Below are positions 23,289 to 32,860 of a stretch of 64,000 bases of DNA, one piece after another. The stretch is taken from contig NZ_JAMHJQ010000002.1 of assembly GCF_023534745.1 (NCBI RefSeq), forward strand, positions 319,761 to 383,760. The letters run 5' to 3'. The DNA comes from Streptomyces sp. 35G-GA-8 (GTDB lineage Bacteria; Actinomycetota; Actinomycetes; Streptomycetales; Streptomycetaceae). The first letter of the stretch is position 1; every line of letters starts with the position of its first letter. The notes below the pieces were generated by a model, which made no database searches, had not been told where the DNA came from, and saw only the letters and a program-made list of their open reading frames with translations. The translations under genes and the position numbers were made by a program.

Positions 23289-24503
23289 TTACTTGTTGAG
23301 GGTGGGGGTGTGGGGGGTCTGGAGACCCGGCCCGAGGATCCAGGCGGCGATCTCGCGGATCGCTCCCTCGCCTCCGGGGGTCGTGGTGACGGCACGCGCG
23401 GCGGCGCGTACGGCGTCATGGGCGCTCGCGACGGCCACCGGCCAGCCGACGAGTCCGAAGCACGGGAGGTCGTTGACGTCGTTCCCGACGTAGAGCACTC
23501 GCTCGGGCGCGATCCCGTGCTCGTCGCACCACTGCTTGAGCGCGACATCCTTGCGGTCGATGCCGTGCAGCACCGGCACCTGGAGCTTGCGGGCGCGGGC
23601 GGCGACGACCGGGTTCTGCTCGGTGGAGAGGATGAGCAGCTTCAGTTCGCTGCGGCGCAGCGCGGCGATCCCCAGCCCGTCGCCGCGGTGCACGGCGACC
23701 ATCTCGCGGCCGTCGGAGTCGACGAAGACCTTGTCGTCGGTCTGGGTGCCGTCGAAGTCGAGTACGACCGCGTCGATGTCGTCGTACGTCGGCAGGACGG
23801 CCGGGTCGAGGAGCGGGGCCAGCGCGCGGGCGCGGGCCAGATCGTGCGGGTCGTCGATCTCCAGGACCCGGGCGGGGTCGGTGGAGACGAGCGCGGTGCG
23901 GCCGAAGAAGCGGTGCTTGGCCGCGCGGAAGCCTTCGGCGCGCATCGCGTAGGCGGCGCCGGTCTCCAGATACTCCTGGGGGCGGTCCTGGCGGCGCGGC
24001 CGGTTGGCCTTGTCGTGGTTGACGCCGTAGCCGCCCGATACCCCGGCGTCCGCGCTGCCCGCGCTGTCCTGGCGCCAGATGAAGCCGTGGGTCGGCGCGA
24101 CGGTCAGCGCGCTGTCCGCGCCGTCCTCGGTGACGGCGCCCGCGACGCCGTCGAGGTCGTCGGCGGTGATGAACGGGCTGGTGCACTGCACCAGCAGGAC
24201 GACCTCGGCGGTCTTGCCGCGCATCGCGCCGTAGGCGTCCATCGCGTGCAGCACGGCCGCCTCGCTGGTCGCCGTGTCCCCCGCGATGGCGGCGGGGCGC
24301 AGGACGACCTCGGCGCCGGCGCCGCGGGCCGCGTCGGCGATGGCCGCGTCGTCGGTCGAGACGACGACATCGGTCACGCGCCGGGCGGCCAGACAGGCGC
24401 GGACGGCGCGCACGACGAGCGGTACGCCACCGACGGGGGCGAGGTTCTTGGCGGGTACGCCCTTGGATCCGCCGCGTGCGGGGATCACCGCGAGGACGGT
24501 CAT
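23289..24503 (-). CDS. CMP-ulosonate synthetase fused to HAD phosphatase
   Basis: 404 residues with two domains. Residues 1 to about 225 form a CMP-sialate/Kdn cytidylyltransferase (IPARGGSKGVPAKNLAPVGG, then VQCTSPFI). From about 240 on is a KdsC-like HAD phosphatase: DFDGTQTDD carries the nucleophile Asp, LILSTEQN is motif II and VGNDVNDLPCF motif IV. The protein can therefore remove the 9-phosphate and activate the sugar with CTP. ATG at 24503 has AAGGAG six bases upstream. An alternative GTG at 24689 overlaps the previous stop but adds 62 low-complexity residues. The same domain order occurs in animal CMAS. Confidence 0.85.
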   Translation of the reverse strand: MTVLAVIPARGGSKGVPAKNLAPVGGVPLVVRAVRACLAARRVTDVVVSTDDAAIADAARGAGAEVVLRPAAIAGDTATSEAAVLHAMDAYGAMRGKTAEVVLLVQCTSPFITADDLDGVAGAVTEDGADSALTVAPTHGFIWRQDSAGSADAGVSGGYGVNHDKANRPRRQDRPQEYLETGAAYAMRAEGFRAAKHRFFGRTALVSTDPARVLEIDDPHDLARARALAPLLDPAVLPTYDDIDAVVLDFDGTQTDDKVFVDSDGREMVAVHRGDGLGIAALRRSELKLLILSTEQNPVVAARARKLQVPVLHGIDRKDVALKQWCDEHGIAPERVLYVGNDVNDLPCFGLVGWPVAVASAHDAVRAAARAVTTTPGGEGAIREIAAWILGPGLQTPHTPTLNK

Positions 24504-24685
24504 CTGTACTCCTTGGTCCGCGGACAGGTCGTCCGCGGGTCGTTCAGCTGCGGCTCGGTCATCTGGGGTGGCTCGGTTCGCGGCCGGGTCGTCCACCGCG
24601 GGGGCATCGGCCCGGTCGTCCGCCGCCCGTCCCTGGGTGGCGGGCCGGACGGGGGTCGGTTCCTGTGCCGGCGCCGTCGGCCCGG

Positions 24686-26008
24686 TCACAGGTCGCCCAT
24701 GCGGCGGATGACGGGCGCCACGCGCTGCACTCCGTGGCGGTAGGCGCCGCGCGCGGCGCCCCGTACGGCCTCGCGCACCACGCGTCTGACCCCTCGGGCA
24801 TCGCCGTCGGAGGCCCGGGACGGCAGTGGAGTCCCGTCCACTGCCAGGTGGTAGCGGGCCAGCAGCGGCGGCAGATACCCGGGGGCGGTGGTGGCCGTGT
24901 AGTACGGGTCGATGTCGGGCAGCTCGGGCCCGTCCAGCAGCTCCGCCACCCGCCGCCGGGCGGTGTCGAAGGCCGACGCGTACGATCCGTCGGCGGCGAC
25001 GCCCTGCCGGTCCGCCCAGACGGCGTCGGGGCGCGGGCGCCCGCCGCCGTCCAGCTGGTCCCAGGACGCCAGACAGCCCGAGCCGATGAAGTGGTGGTTG
25101 CCGAGCGGTTCCCGCACCCCGAAGTCGGTGAGGATCGCGGTCGGGATGCGCCGGTGCAGGGATTCGAGGGCGGCCGTCGAGGAGACGGTGACCAGCAGAT
25201 CCGTACGGTCCAGGACCTCGCCCATGTTCCCGTACACGAGCCGGAAGTTGGGCGGCAGACCGCCGGGCACCTTCTCGGCGAGGCGCTGGTAGGGGAACTC
25301 CTCCACATGCGTGGTGTGCTCGCCGGGCTTGCTGCGGAGCTTCAGCAGCACCTCGCGGCGCGGGTGGAGCCTGGCGTGCTCGACGAGACGCCGCAGCAGA
25401 TACGTACGGTCGGCGCGGCTCGCCGGTACGGAGGGCTGGGCGGCGAAGACGACGGTGTCGCGGCCCTCCTCGGGCACGTACCGCTCACCGCCGAGGAAGG
25501 GCAGCGCGGCCTCGGTGACGGAGGAGGCGTCGGCGCCGACTCCCTCATATACGGTGCGGAACCGCTGCGCGTCGTAGCGCGAGTTGGCGAGGACGACATC
25601 CGCGCCGTGCCGCAGCAGCAGCCCGTCGGAGAGCTTCTCGTAGACGACCCCGACATAGCCGGTGACGATCACGGGCCGGTCGGTCAGCTTCAGGGCGGCT
25701 ATCCCGTGCAGCATCGCCTGTACGGCGCCGCCGACGAGGGCCAGGACGACCAGGTCGTACGACCCCTCGCGCAGCGTCCGCAGGAAGTCGGTGCCGGTGA
25801 GCTCACGCAGGGCGTCCGCCTCCGCGCCGACCTCGGCGAGCTGTCTCGCGGTGGGCGTGGCCCGTCCGCGCAGGAGAAAACCGCTGAGCTCTATGGAGCG
25901 ATCGTCCGGCGTGATGCGGCGCGCGGTGAGCGCGCCCCACTTCCACCGGGTGTCGGAGTCGGCGAGCACGGCGACCCGGACCGCTTGACCGCTGGTACGT
26001 GATGGCAC
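24686..26008 (-). CDS. DUF6716-type putative glycosyltransferase
   Basis: About 440 residues in a GT-B-like layout: RVAVLADSDTRWKWG at the N-terminus, VIVTGYVGVVYEKLSDGLLLR, then VVFAAQPSVPASRADRTYLL and a C-terminal sugar-nucleotide half with VSSTAALESLHRRIPT. These features match a family of actinobacterial proteins labelled DUF6716 that sits beside ulosonic-acid genes (recalled). GTG at 26008 is the likely start; no Shine-Dalgarno is visible. It is first in the minus-strand operon and divergent from the GT2 gene. Role in polymer assembly is inferred. Confidence 0.65.
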   Translation of the reverse strand: MPSRTSGQAVRVAVLADSDTRWKWGALTARRITPDDRSIELSGFLLRGRATPTARQLAEVGAEADALRELTGTDFLRTLREGSYDLVVLALVGGAVQAMLHGIAALKLTDRPVIVTGYVGVVYEKLSDGLLLRHGADVVLANSRYDAQRFRTVYEGVGADASSVTEAALPFLGGERYVPEEGRDTVVFAAQPSVPASRADRTYLLRRLVEHARLHPRREVLLKLRSKPGEHTTHVEEFPYQRLAEKVPGGLPPNFRLVYGNMGEVLDRTDLLVTVSSTAALESLHRRIPTAILTDFGVREPLGNHHFIGSGCLASWDQLDGGGRPRPDAVWADRQGVAADGSYASAFDTARRRVAELLDGPELPDIDPYYTATTAPGYLPPLLARYHLAVDGTPLPSRASDGDARGVRRVVREAVRGAARGAYRHGVQRVAPVIRRMGDL

Positions 26009-26021
26009 GACGAGGACGTTA

Positions 26022-26151
26022 GAAAGCCATTCCGTTTGTCGCCCCAACTCAATGGCAATAAAGGGTTAACAGCACGTCTACGAATGGCGACGCGAGCCCG
26101 GAACGGCCGGAAAGCGGCCGGGATCCGGACCGCTTCACCATTCCGCCATTC
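26022..26151. other. Divergent promoter region with nested inverted repeats
   Basis: Between the two halves of the glycopolymer cluster, GAATGGCG (26082-26089) and CGCCATTC (26144-26151) could close a 70-base hairpin with an inner AAGCGG/CCGCTT stem. GCCATTCCG also occurs at 26026-26034. The region is AT-richer than its surroundings and must hold both promoters. A probable -10 (TAGCGT, 26204-26209) lies just outside it on the plus side. Confidence 0.4.
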
Positions 26152-26216
26152 TTCGTTCACCTTCCATGCGCCCGGATGTCAGGCTGCATGACGTGCCGCC
26201 GCCTAGCGTCTCGCGG

Positions 26217-27200
26217 GTGGCCAAGCTCTCTGTTGTCGTGCCGTTCTACAACGTGCAGACGTACGCCCTAGAAACCCTTAGAAGCCTGCGCGCGAACAGC
26301 CGCGAGGACTTCCAGTTCGTTCTTGTCGACGACTGTTCGACGGACGGTACGCCGGCGATCCTCGAACAGGCGGCGCGTGACCTTCCGGGGGCGGTGCTCC
26401 TCAGACATGAGAAGAACGGGGGGCTGGCCACCGCGCGCAATACGGGTCTGGACGCCGCGGACGGGGAGTATGTCACCTTCCTCGACGGAGACGACTGGGT
26501 GGCGCCGGGATATTTCGAGCGATTGCTCGCCTCCATAGAGCGGCTGGGTTGCGACTTCGTCCGTACTGACCACGTCCAGTTCACGGGCAAGGCACGGACG
26601 ATCCACCGCGTCCCCGTCGGCCGGCGGGACAAGGTGCTGTCGCCCCGGGACGCGATCCTGCCCGCCGACCGCTCCACTTCGGTCGATTACGCGTACGCCT
26701 GGGCCGGCATCTACCACCGCCGCCTCGTCGACCGCGGTCTGGTTCACTTCAGGGACGGCCTGCGGACCGCCGAGGACCGGCCCTGGATCTGGCGCCTGCA
26801 CCGCGAGGCGGAGTCCTTCGCCGCGGTCGGACTGCTCGGGGTCTTCTACCGGCGCGGGGTCGCTTCGTCCCTCACTCAGATCGGTGACGTACGGCAGCTC
26901 GACTTCATCCGTGCCTTCGACCAGGTGCTGGCGGAGACGGCCGAGGACGCGGACGCCGACCGACTACTCCCCAAGGCCGTACGGACCTACTGCGCGGTCA
27001 TGGCCCATCACCTGGACTCCATCGAGAGGATGGAACCGTCAGTGGCACGGAAACTGCGCTCGATGAGCGCGGCCGCACTGAAGCGCATGCCGTCCGACAT
27101 CCTGGCGGAGACGCTTGACGCGCTCGGCACCCGCCGTGCCGGGCACCTCCGCCGCGTACGCCGCCGTCCCGTCTCCCGCTCCTTGGAGGTCCAGGTCTGA
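26217..27200 (+). CDS. Glycosyltransferase family 2
   Basis: 327 residues. The N-terminal GT-A domain begins KLSVVVPFYNVQTYALETL and contains DDCSTDGT, the GLATARNTGLDAADGEYVTFLDGDDW donor-binding and DXD segments, and a C-terminal acceptor region (DGLRTAEDRPWIWRLH). It should transfer a sugar from a nucleotide donor at the inner membrane face. GTG at 26217 is preferred, with a -10 TAGCGT seven bases before it (leaderless). The stop overlaps the next start (TGATG), so it is coupled to the polysialyltransferase-like gene. Confidence 0.85.
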   Translation: MAKLSVVVPFYNVQTYALETLRSLRANSREDFQFVLVDDCSTDGTPAILEQAARDLPGAVLLRHEKNGGLATARNTGLDAADGEYVTFLDGDDWVAPGYFERLLASIERLGCDFVRTDHVQFTGKARTIHRVPVGRRDKVLSPRDAILPADRSTSVDYAYAWAGIYHRRLVDRGLVHFRDGLRTAEDRPWIWRLHREAESFAAVGLLGVFYRRGVASSLTQIGDVRQLDFIRAFDQVLAETAEDADADRLLPKAVRTYCAVMAHHLDSIERMEPSVARKLRSMSAAALKRMPSDILAETLDALGTRRAGHLRRVRRRPVSRSLEVQV

Positions 27201-28552
27201 TGGCGGGCACATCCACCACTCAGCTGTTCTTCGCGGCCACGCAGTACGCCGCGGCCACCGTGACCGCGGCGCTCAGGGCCGGACAGTTCGGGGCACGGGA
27301 CGATCACCGGCGCATCCTCGTCGTCAGTGATGTCTCCGCCTCGCCGGAACTGGGCAAGCCGTTCAACGAGCTGCCCGGATTCGGCTGTCTGCGGCCGGAG
27401 TTCGACGAGGTCCGCTCGTGGAACGAGTTCATCCGGCCGTTCCATCCGGCGGGCTGGGCCCCGCGTGAGCAGGACGCGCCACTGTGGCAGCGAGCCGTCC
27501 GCGAGGCGTGGAACCTGGGCGACGAGCCGGTGGAGATCGCCTGCGAGTCGATCCAGGCCAACCCGTCCCAGGCGGTCGCCATGATCTTCGGCGAGAGCCC
27601 GATCCATGTCTACGCGGACGGGCTGATGAGTTACGGTCCGACCCGCTCCAAGCTCGACCCGCTGATCGGGGGCCGGGTCGAGCGGCTGCTCCACCTGGAT
27701 CTGGTGCCGGGGCTGAAGCCTCTGCTGCTGACCGAGTTCGGCGTCGAGCCCGAGATCGTGCCCACCGACACCTTCGTCAAGGTGCTCGCGGAGCTGGCGG
27801 ACGCGACGGTGGACCCGGTGACGGATGTCTTGGCAGATTCCGAACCGCCTGCCCTGCTGCTGGGCCAGTATCTGTCCATGCTCGACATCCTCACGGCGCG
27901 GGAAGAGGAGGAGCTGCACGTCCTGATGCTCCGTGGCGCCGTGGCACGCGGTCACAAGAACATTGTGTTCAAGCCGCACCCCTCGGCCCCCGCCCACTGG
28001 TCGCGGCGGCTTGAGGAGGAGGCCGACCGGCTCGGCGCCCAACTGACCGTGCGGTCGGGGCCGGTGCTCGCCGAAGTGCTCTACCAGCGGCTGAACCCGG
28101 CCCTGGTGGTCGCCTGCTTCTCCACAGCCCTGTTCACCGCGGCCACCTTCTACGATCTTCCGGTCGCCCGTGCCGGTACGGAAATGCTGCTGGAACGGCT
28201 CACTCCGTACCAGAACAGCAACCGCGTTCCGGTCACGATCGTGGACGCGCTGCTGGCGCCGCTGGAGGAAACGGACCCCAAGCACCAGCCGGACGAGCAA
28301 CTCGGGGACCTTGTCGCCACCGTGGGCTTCGCGATGCAACCGCAGATCTACCCCGGTCTTCGTCCGCGGGCGGAGCGCTATCTCTCCAAGCATCTGACGT
28401 CGCGCACGCTGAAGTACTTCAAGCGCCGACGGCTCACGGCACTGGCGCTACCGGGTGGCGTGCCCGCGCAACTCGCGTTCATTCCGCGCAATGCGACGGT
28501 CCGGAGAGTCGTCAGGCGCGCGCGCTCGTTCAAGAAGACAGCCCTGGGCTGA
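27200..28552 (+). CDS. Polysialyltransferase-family glycosyltransferase
   Basis: 450 residues, GT-B-like. LFFAATQYAAATVTAA at the start, YADGLMSYGPTRSKL (D-G motif), NIVFKPHPSAP (HP motif) and VACFSTALFTAAT (Ser/Thr motif) match the bacterial alpha-2,8-polysialyltransferase/GT52 group that uses CMP-sialic acid. With the NeuB and CMP-synthetase genes it probably polymerises or branches a Kdn-containing teichulosonic polymer. The C-terminal 60 residues are strongly basic (YFKRRRL, VRRVVRRARSFKK), suiting contact with the membrane. Followed by a bidirectional terminator. Confidence 0.75.
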   Translation: MAGTSTTQLFFAATQYAAATVTAALRAGQFGARDDHRRILVVSDVSASPELGKPFNELPGFGCLRPEFDEVRSWNEFIRPFHPAGWAPREQDAPLWQRAVREAWNLGDEPVEIACESIQANPSQAVAMIFGESPIHVYADGLMSYGPTRSKLDPLIGGRVERLLHLDLVPGLKPLLLTEFGVEPEIVPTDTFVKVLAELADATVDPVTDVLADSEPPALLLGQYLSMLDILTAREEEELHVLMLRGAVARGHKNIVFKPHPSAPAHWSRRLEEEADRLGAQLTVRSGPVLAEVLYQRLNPALVVACFSTALFTAATFYDLPVARAGTEMLLERLTPYQNSNRVPVTIVDALLAPLEETDPKHQPDEQLGDLVATVGFAMQPQIYPGLRPRAERYLSKHLTSRTLKYFKRRRLTALALPGGVPAQLAFIPRNATVRRVVRRARSFKKTALG

Positions 28553-28618
28553 GTCCGGGCGCCCTTTGTCCCGCGCCGTAGGGCGCGGGGCGCCGTGGCG
28601 AATTCCTGGCCTCAGAAA

Positions 28619-28656
28619 GGAGCGGAGTTCCGCGTCGCAGCACGGAACTCCGCTCC
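28619..28656. terminator. Bidirectional terminator
   Basis: A perfect 14-bp inverted repeat (GGAGCGGAGTTCCG and its complement) with a 10-base loop lies between the convergent polysialyltransferase-like and ricin-lectin genes. Confidence 0.8.
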
Positions 28657-28704
28657 AGAACTCAATGCGAGATTTCGGGCCTGGAGTCCCCTACCCGCCG
28701 CTGA

Positions 28705-29202
28705 TTACCAGACCCAGTACTGCTCGGGGCCTCGGTTGCAGTCCCAGATAATGGCCGCGGCTCCATTCGCGTCGCTACCGCCGCCCTCGATGGAGAGGCA
28801 TTTATTGGACTTCGCGTTCCGCAGTTCACCGTTGGAGTAGAGCGTCCAGCCCTGCTCGGGGGCCCCGTTGCAGGTGTACTGGATAGCGGCTGCACCGTTG
28901 GCCGTGGAGCCGCCTGCGGAAACCGAGAGGCACTTACCGCTCTTGTAGTTGAGCAGCCCCTCAGGGGTGAACGCCCACTTCTGCTCGTCGCCACCGTTAC
29001 ACGTGTACTGAATGGCCGCAACGCCGTTCGCGGTGGATCCGCCCGCCGCTATGGAAAGACACTTGTTCTTGCCGTTCACAAGCTGAGCATAAACGGCTCT
29101 CTCACCGCTCTCCGCCGCGTTCGCGATTCCCGTGCCACTTGCGACAAGCGCTACCGCCGCCAGGCCGGCCATGAAGGTCCCACGAATTGCACCCACGCGC
29201 AC
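28705..29202 (-). CDS. Secreted ricin-type beta-trefoil lectin
   Basis: 165 residues. After a signal peptide (cleavage near IANA-AE) the whole mature protein is a single RICIN domain with three repeats. Each has KCLSI/V, GGSxANG, IQYTC or IWDC, and the EQxW signature (EQKW, EQGW, EQYW). Such domains bind galactose- or GalNAc-type sugars. No catalytic domain is attached, so it is a free lectin outside the cell. Codon third positions are a little less GC-rich than the neighbours. Confidence 0.88.
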   Translation of the reverse strand: MRVGAIRGTFMAGLAAVALVASGTGIANAAESGERAVYAQLVNGKNKCLSIAAGGSTANGVAAIQYTCNGGDEQKWAFTPEGLLNYKSGKCLSVSAGGSTANGAAAIQYTCNGAPEQGWTLYSNGELRNAKSNKCLSIEGGGSDANGAAAIIWDCNRGPEQYWVW

Positions 29203-29561
29203 GATAAATCAGCTCCCAGTTTTCGAGTTTCCTACGAAAAGGACCTCGAAGATCTTGACACATAGCCGCCGCCAACAGTGAGCATTTTCCGGACGCGGCA
29301 ATGAGCGAACGGGAGGGAAAGCGCACGTGAACTCACGATTTCCCACGATCAATTCGTGCAGCCCGAATCCGGAAGATCTCCGCGAATCGGTCGGCTGTCC
29401 GCCCCACAACACGGAGCCGGAACGGCGAGTGATGACTGAATCACGCTCCGCGCCCGGATAGCGATCGCGTCGCGCTGCTCAAGCTCCAGCGGCTGCTGCG
29501 CTCGGCCCCGGCCGGCCGAGCCGGACGCCCTCGGCATCGCCGACATCTTCGATGGCTGAAC
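29203..29561. other. Intergenic region with possible gene remnant
   Basis: About 360 bp without a convincing gene. The left half, upstream of the lectin, is AT-richer. In 29461-29566 on the plus strand one frame reads RVALLKLQRLLRSAP and a shifted frame ends EPDALGIADIFDG before a TGA. It looks like a protein C-terminus broken by a frameshift, but it is too short to identify. Confidence 0.3.
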
Positions 29562-30119
29562 TCAGGGTTCGTTCAGCGGGTGCAGCTGGGCGAACTCGTC
29601 GGCGAGCATGCCCATCATGACGAGATCGTGGTGCCGGCCGGCGAAGAACACCTGATCACGGAGGCGGCCCTCCTCGACGAATCCGAGCCGACGCTGGAGC
29701 GCCAGGGACGCCTCGTTGTGTGCGAAGACCCGCGCTCCGCACTTGTGGAAGCGCCGCTCGGCGAACATGAACCGCAGCAGCAGTACGACGGCCTCCGCCG
29801 CATAGCCTTCGCGCCGGTGATCGGCGCCGATCGTGACGCCGTACTCGAACCAGCCCGCGCGCGGGTCGGCGTGGTACGAGCCGACAGCGCCGACGATCTC
29901 CCCCGTTGCGACGGCTTCGATCGCCAGTTGGAAGCAATCGCCGTCGGACGCGGCCGCCGCCTGCTCCTTCGTCCACGCGCGGAAACTCTCGGCGGACCGG
30001 GGCGGGCGCAGCAGATCCCCCAACCGCTCCTCGTCCGTGGCGAAGCGCATGAACGCGGTCCAGTCGTCGGGCTCGATACCGCGCAGCCGTATCCGCTCGC
30101 CCGTCCAGAACGAAGTCAT
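29562..30119 (-). CDS. GNAT family N-acetyltransferase (RimJ/RimL type)
   Basis: 185 residues in one acetyltransferase domain. RIRLRGIEPDDW opens the fold, FEYGVTIGADHRREGYAAEAV holds the acetyl-CoA-binding R/Q-x-x-G-x-G/A-like loop (RREGYA) and HNEASLALQRRLGFVEEGRLR is the C-terminal signature. Substrates of this group include protein N-termini and small amines, and none can be assigned here. Confidence 0.85.
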   Translation of the reverse strand: MTSFWTGERIRLRGIEPDDWTAFMRFATDEERLGDLLRPPRSAESFRAWTKEQAAAASDGDCFQLAIEAVATGEIVGAVGSYHADPRAGWFEYGVTIGADHRREGYAAEAVVLLLRFMFAERRFHKCGARVFAHNEASLALQRRLGFVEEGRLRDQVFFAGRHHDLVMMGMLADEFAQLHPLNEP

Positions 30120-30155
30120 CCCCTATTCGACCACGCGGTCACCGCGTGGCCGCCC

Positions 30156-30818
30156 TCAGGCGCTGCTCAGTGACAGCTTCACCGCGAAGCCGAGGAACAG
30201 CGCGCCCGCCGCCGATGTCATCCCCGCCGACAGACGCCTGCGGCGGCGGAAGGCGGCGGCGAGGCGTGTGCCGCCGAAGATCAGGGCCGACAGATAGAGG
30301 GCGCTGGCCACGTTGGCGAGCAGTCCCAGCAGCACGAACGACAGCGCGGGGTGCGCGTAGCCCGGGTCGACGAACTGCACGAAGAAGGAGATGAAGAACA
30401 GGATCGCCTTCGGGTTGAACAGGCTGATCACCAGCGCCCTGCGATACGGCCGCTCCGTCGCCTTCGCCGTCGGCGGGGCGGCGGACGCGGACGCCGCCTC
30501 CGTGCGCTCGTGCCGGGTGCGCCACATCGACCAGGCCGCGCGCATCATCCCGATCGCGAGCCAGGTCAGATAGCCGGCGCCGGCGAACTTGACGACGCCG
30601 AAAGCCAGCTCATTGGCCTGGAGCAACGACGCGACACCGGCGGCGGAGAGCACCATCAGTACGGTGTCGCCGCACCAGACGCCCGCCGCCGCGGAGTAGC
30701 CCGCGCGTATCCCGCGCCGGGCCGCGACGGAGAGCACATAGAGCGAGTTCGGTCCCGGCAGCAGAACGATCAGTACGAGGCCCACCAGATAGGTCGGCAG
30801 ATCAGTCACACCCAGCAT
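30156..30818 (-). CDS. LysE/RhtB-family amino acid exporter
   Basis: 220 residues with six hydrophobic segments. The N-terminal signature LVLIVLLPGPNSLYVLSVAARRGIRAGYSAAAG is that of the LysE/RhtB family. A loop of about 30 charged and Ala-rich residues follows helix 3. The likely role is efflux of amino acids or derivatives across the membrane, substrate unknown. ATG at 30818 starts just before helix 1. Confidence 0.87.
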   Translation of the reverse strand: MLGVTDLPTYLVGLVLIVLLPGPNSLYVLSVAARRGIRAGYSAAAGVWCGDTVLMVLSAAGVASLLQANELAFGVVKFAGAGYLTWLAIGMMRAAWSMWRTRHERTEAASASAAPPTAKATERPYRRALVISLFNPKAILFFISFFVQFVDPGYAHPALSFVLLGLLANVASALYLSALIFGGTRLAAAFRRRRRLSAGMTSAAGALFLGFAVKLSLSSA

Positions 30819-30910
30819 GGCCGGAGTGTCGCACACGCGGACCAACACCCGCATGTGTGTTCAGGGACAGCGAAGGGTGGGCGGAAAGTCGGCGGGGAGT
30901 CGGCGGAGAG

Positions 30911-32509
<1,599 letters not shown>

Positions 32510-32860
32510 CTGCTCCGCTCCCTGCCTCCGCTGACGGACCGTCATGACCGGTCGATCATGACGGACTGTAGTGGCGCGCGTACGGCACGGCGCGTACGGC
32601 ACGTACGGGGCACACGCGGGGCGGACACGGACGCCGACGCGCGGCCATGCGCGGGATCGTGGGGGCCCGAACGGGCAGCATGGCCGGAAGTACTTTCACT
32701 CCGGGGAATCACCCACTGGAATTCGTCTCCCGGCAAGGGAAGATGACTCCCGGGCAGGATTCCTCGCCCGCTTGGGCAACCTTGCCCTGCGGGGGACTGT
32801 CTGAGGGAACACTGAGGAACGCATGCCATGGATCACGGGAGAAACCGGGGGACGCCGAAG
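32510..32860. other. Intergenic region between divergent genes
   Basis: 350 bp upstream of both the acyl-CoA mutase and an L,D-transpeptidase gene. It contains a short direct repeat GCGCGTACGGCAC (twice near 32577-32602) and no convincing open frame. Promoters for both genes are expected here, and I could not assign them. Confidence 0.35.

Noticed and set aside
24504-24689. 62-residue N-terminal extension of the CMP-synthetase
   Set aside because: Although GTG 24689 overlaps the previous stop, the extension is low-complexity Ala/Asp/Pro/Arg, and a strong AAGGAG stands at the proper distance from ATG 24503. Kept only as an alternative.
21570-24743. Very long plus-strand open frame of over 1000 codons
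   Set aside because: It is antisense to the neuB, CMP-synthetase and transferase genes, is rich in Arg, Gly, Asp and Val with no domain, and arises because the reverse complement of GC-rich codons rarely contains stops.
32560-32860. c-di-AMP (ydaO-type) riboswitch before the L,D-transpeptidase lipoprotein
   Set aside because: Such switches occur before wall-hydrolase genes in this genus, but I could not find the conserved core blocks in order.
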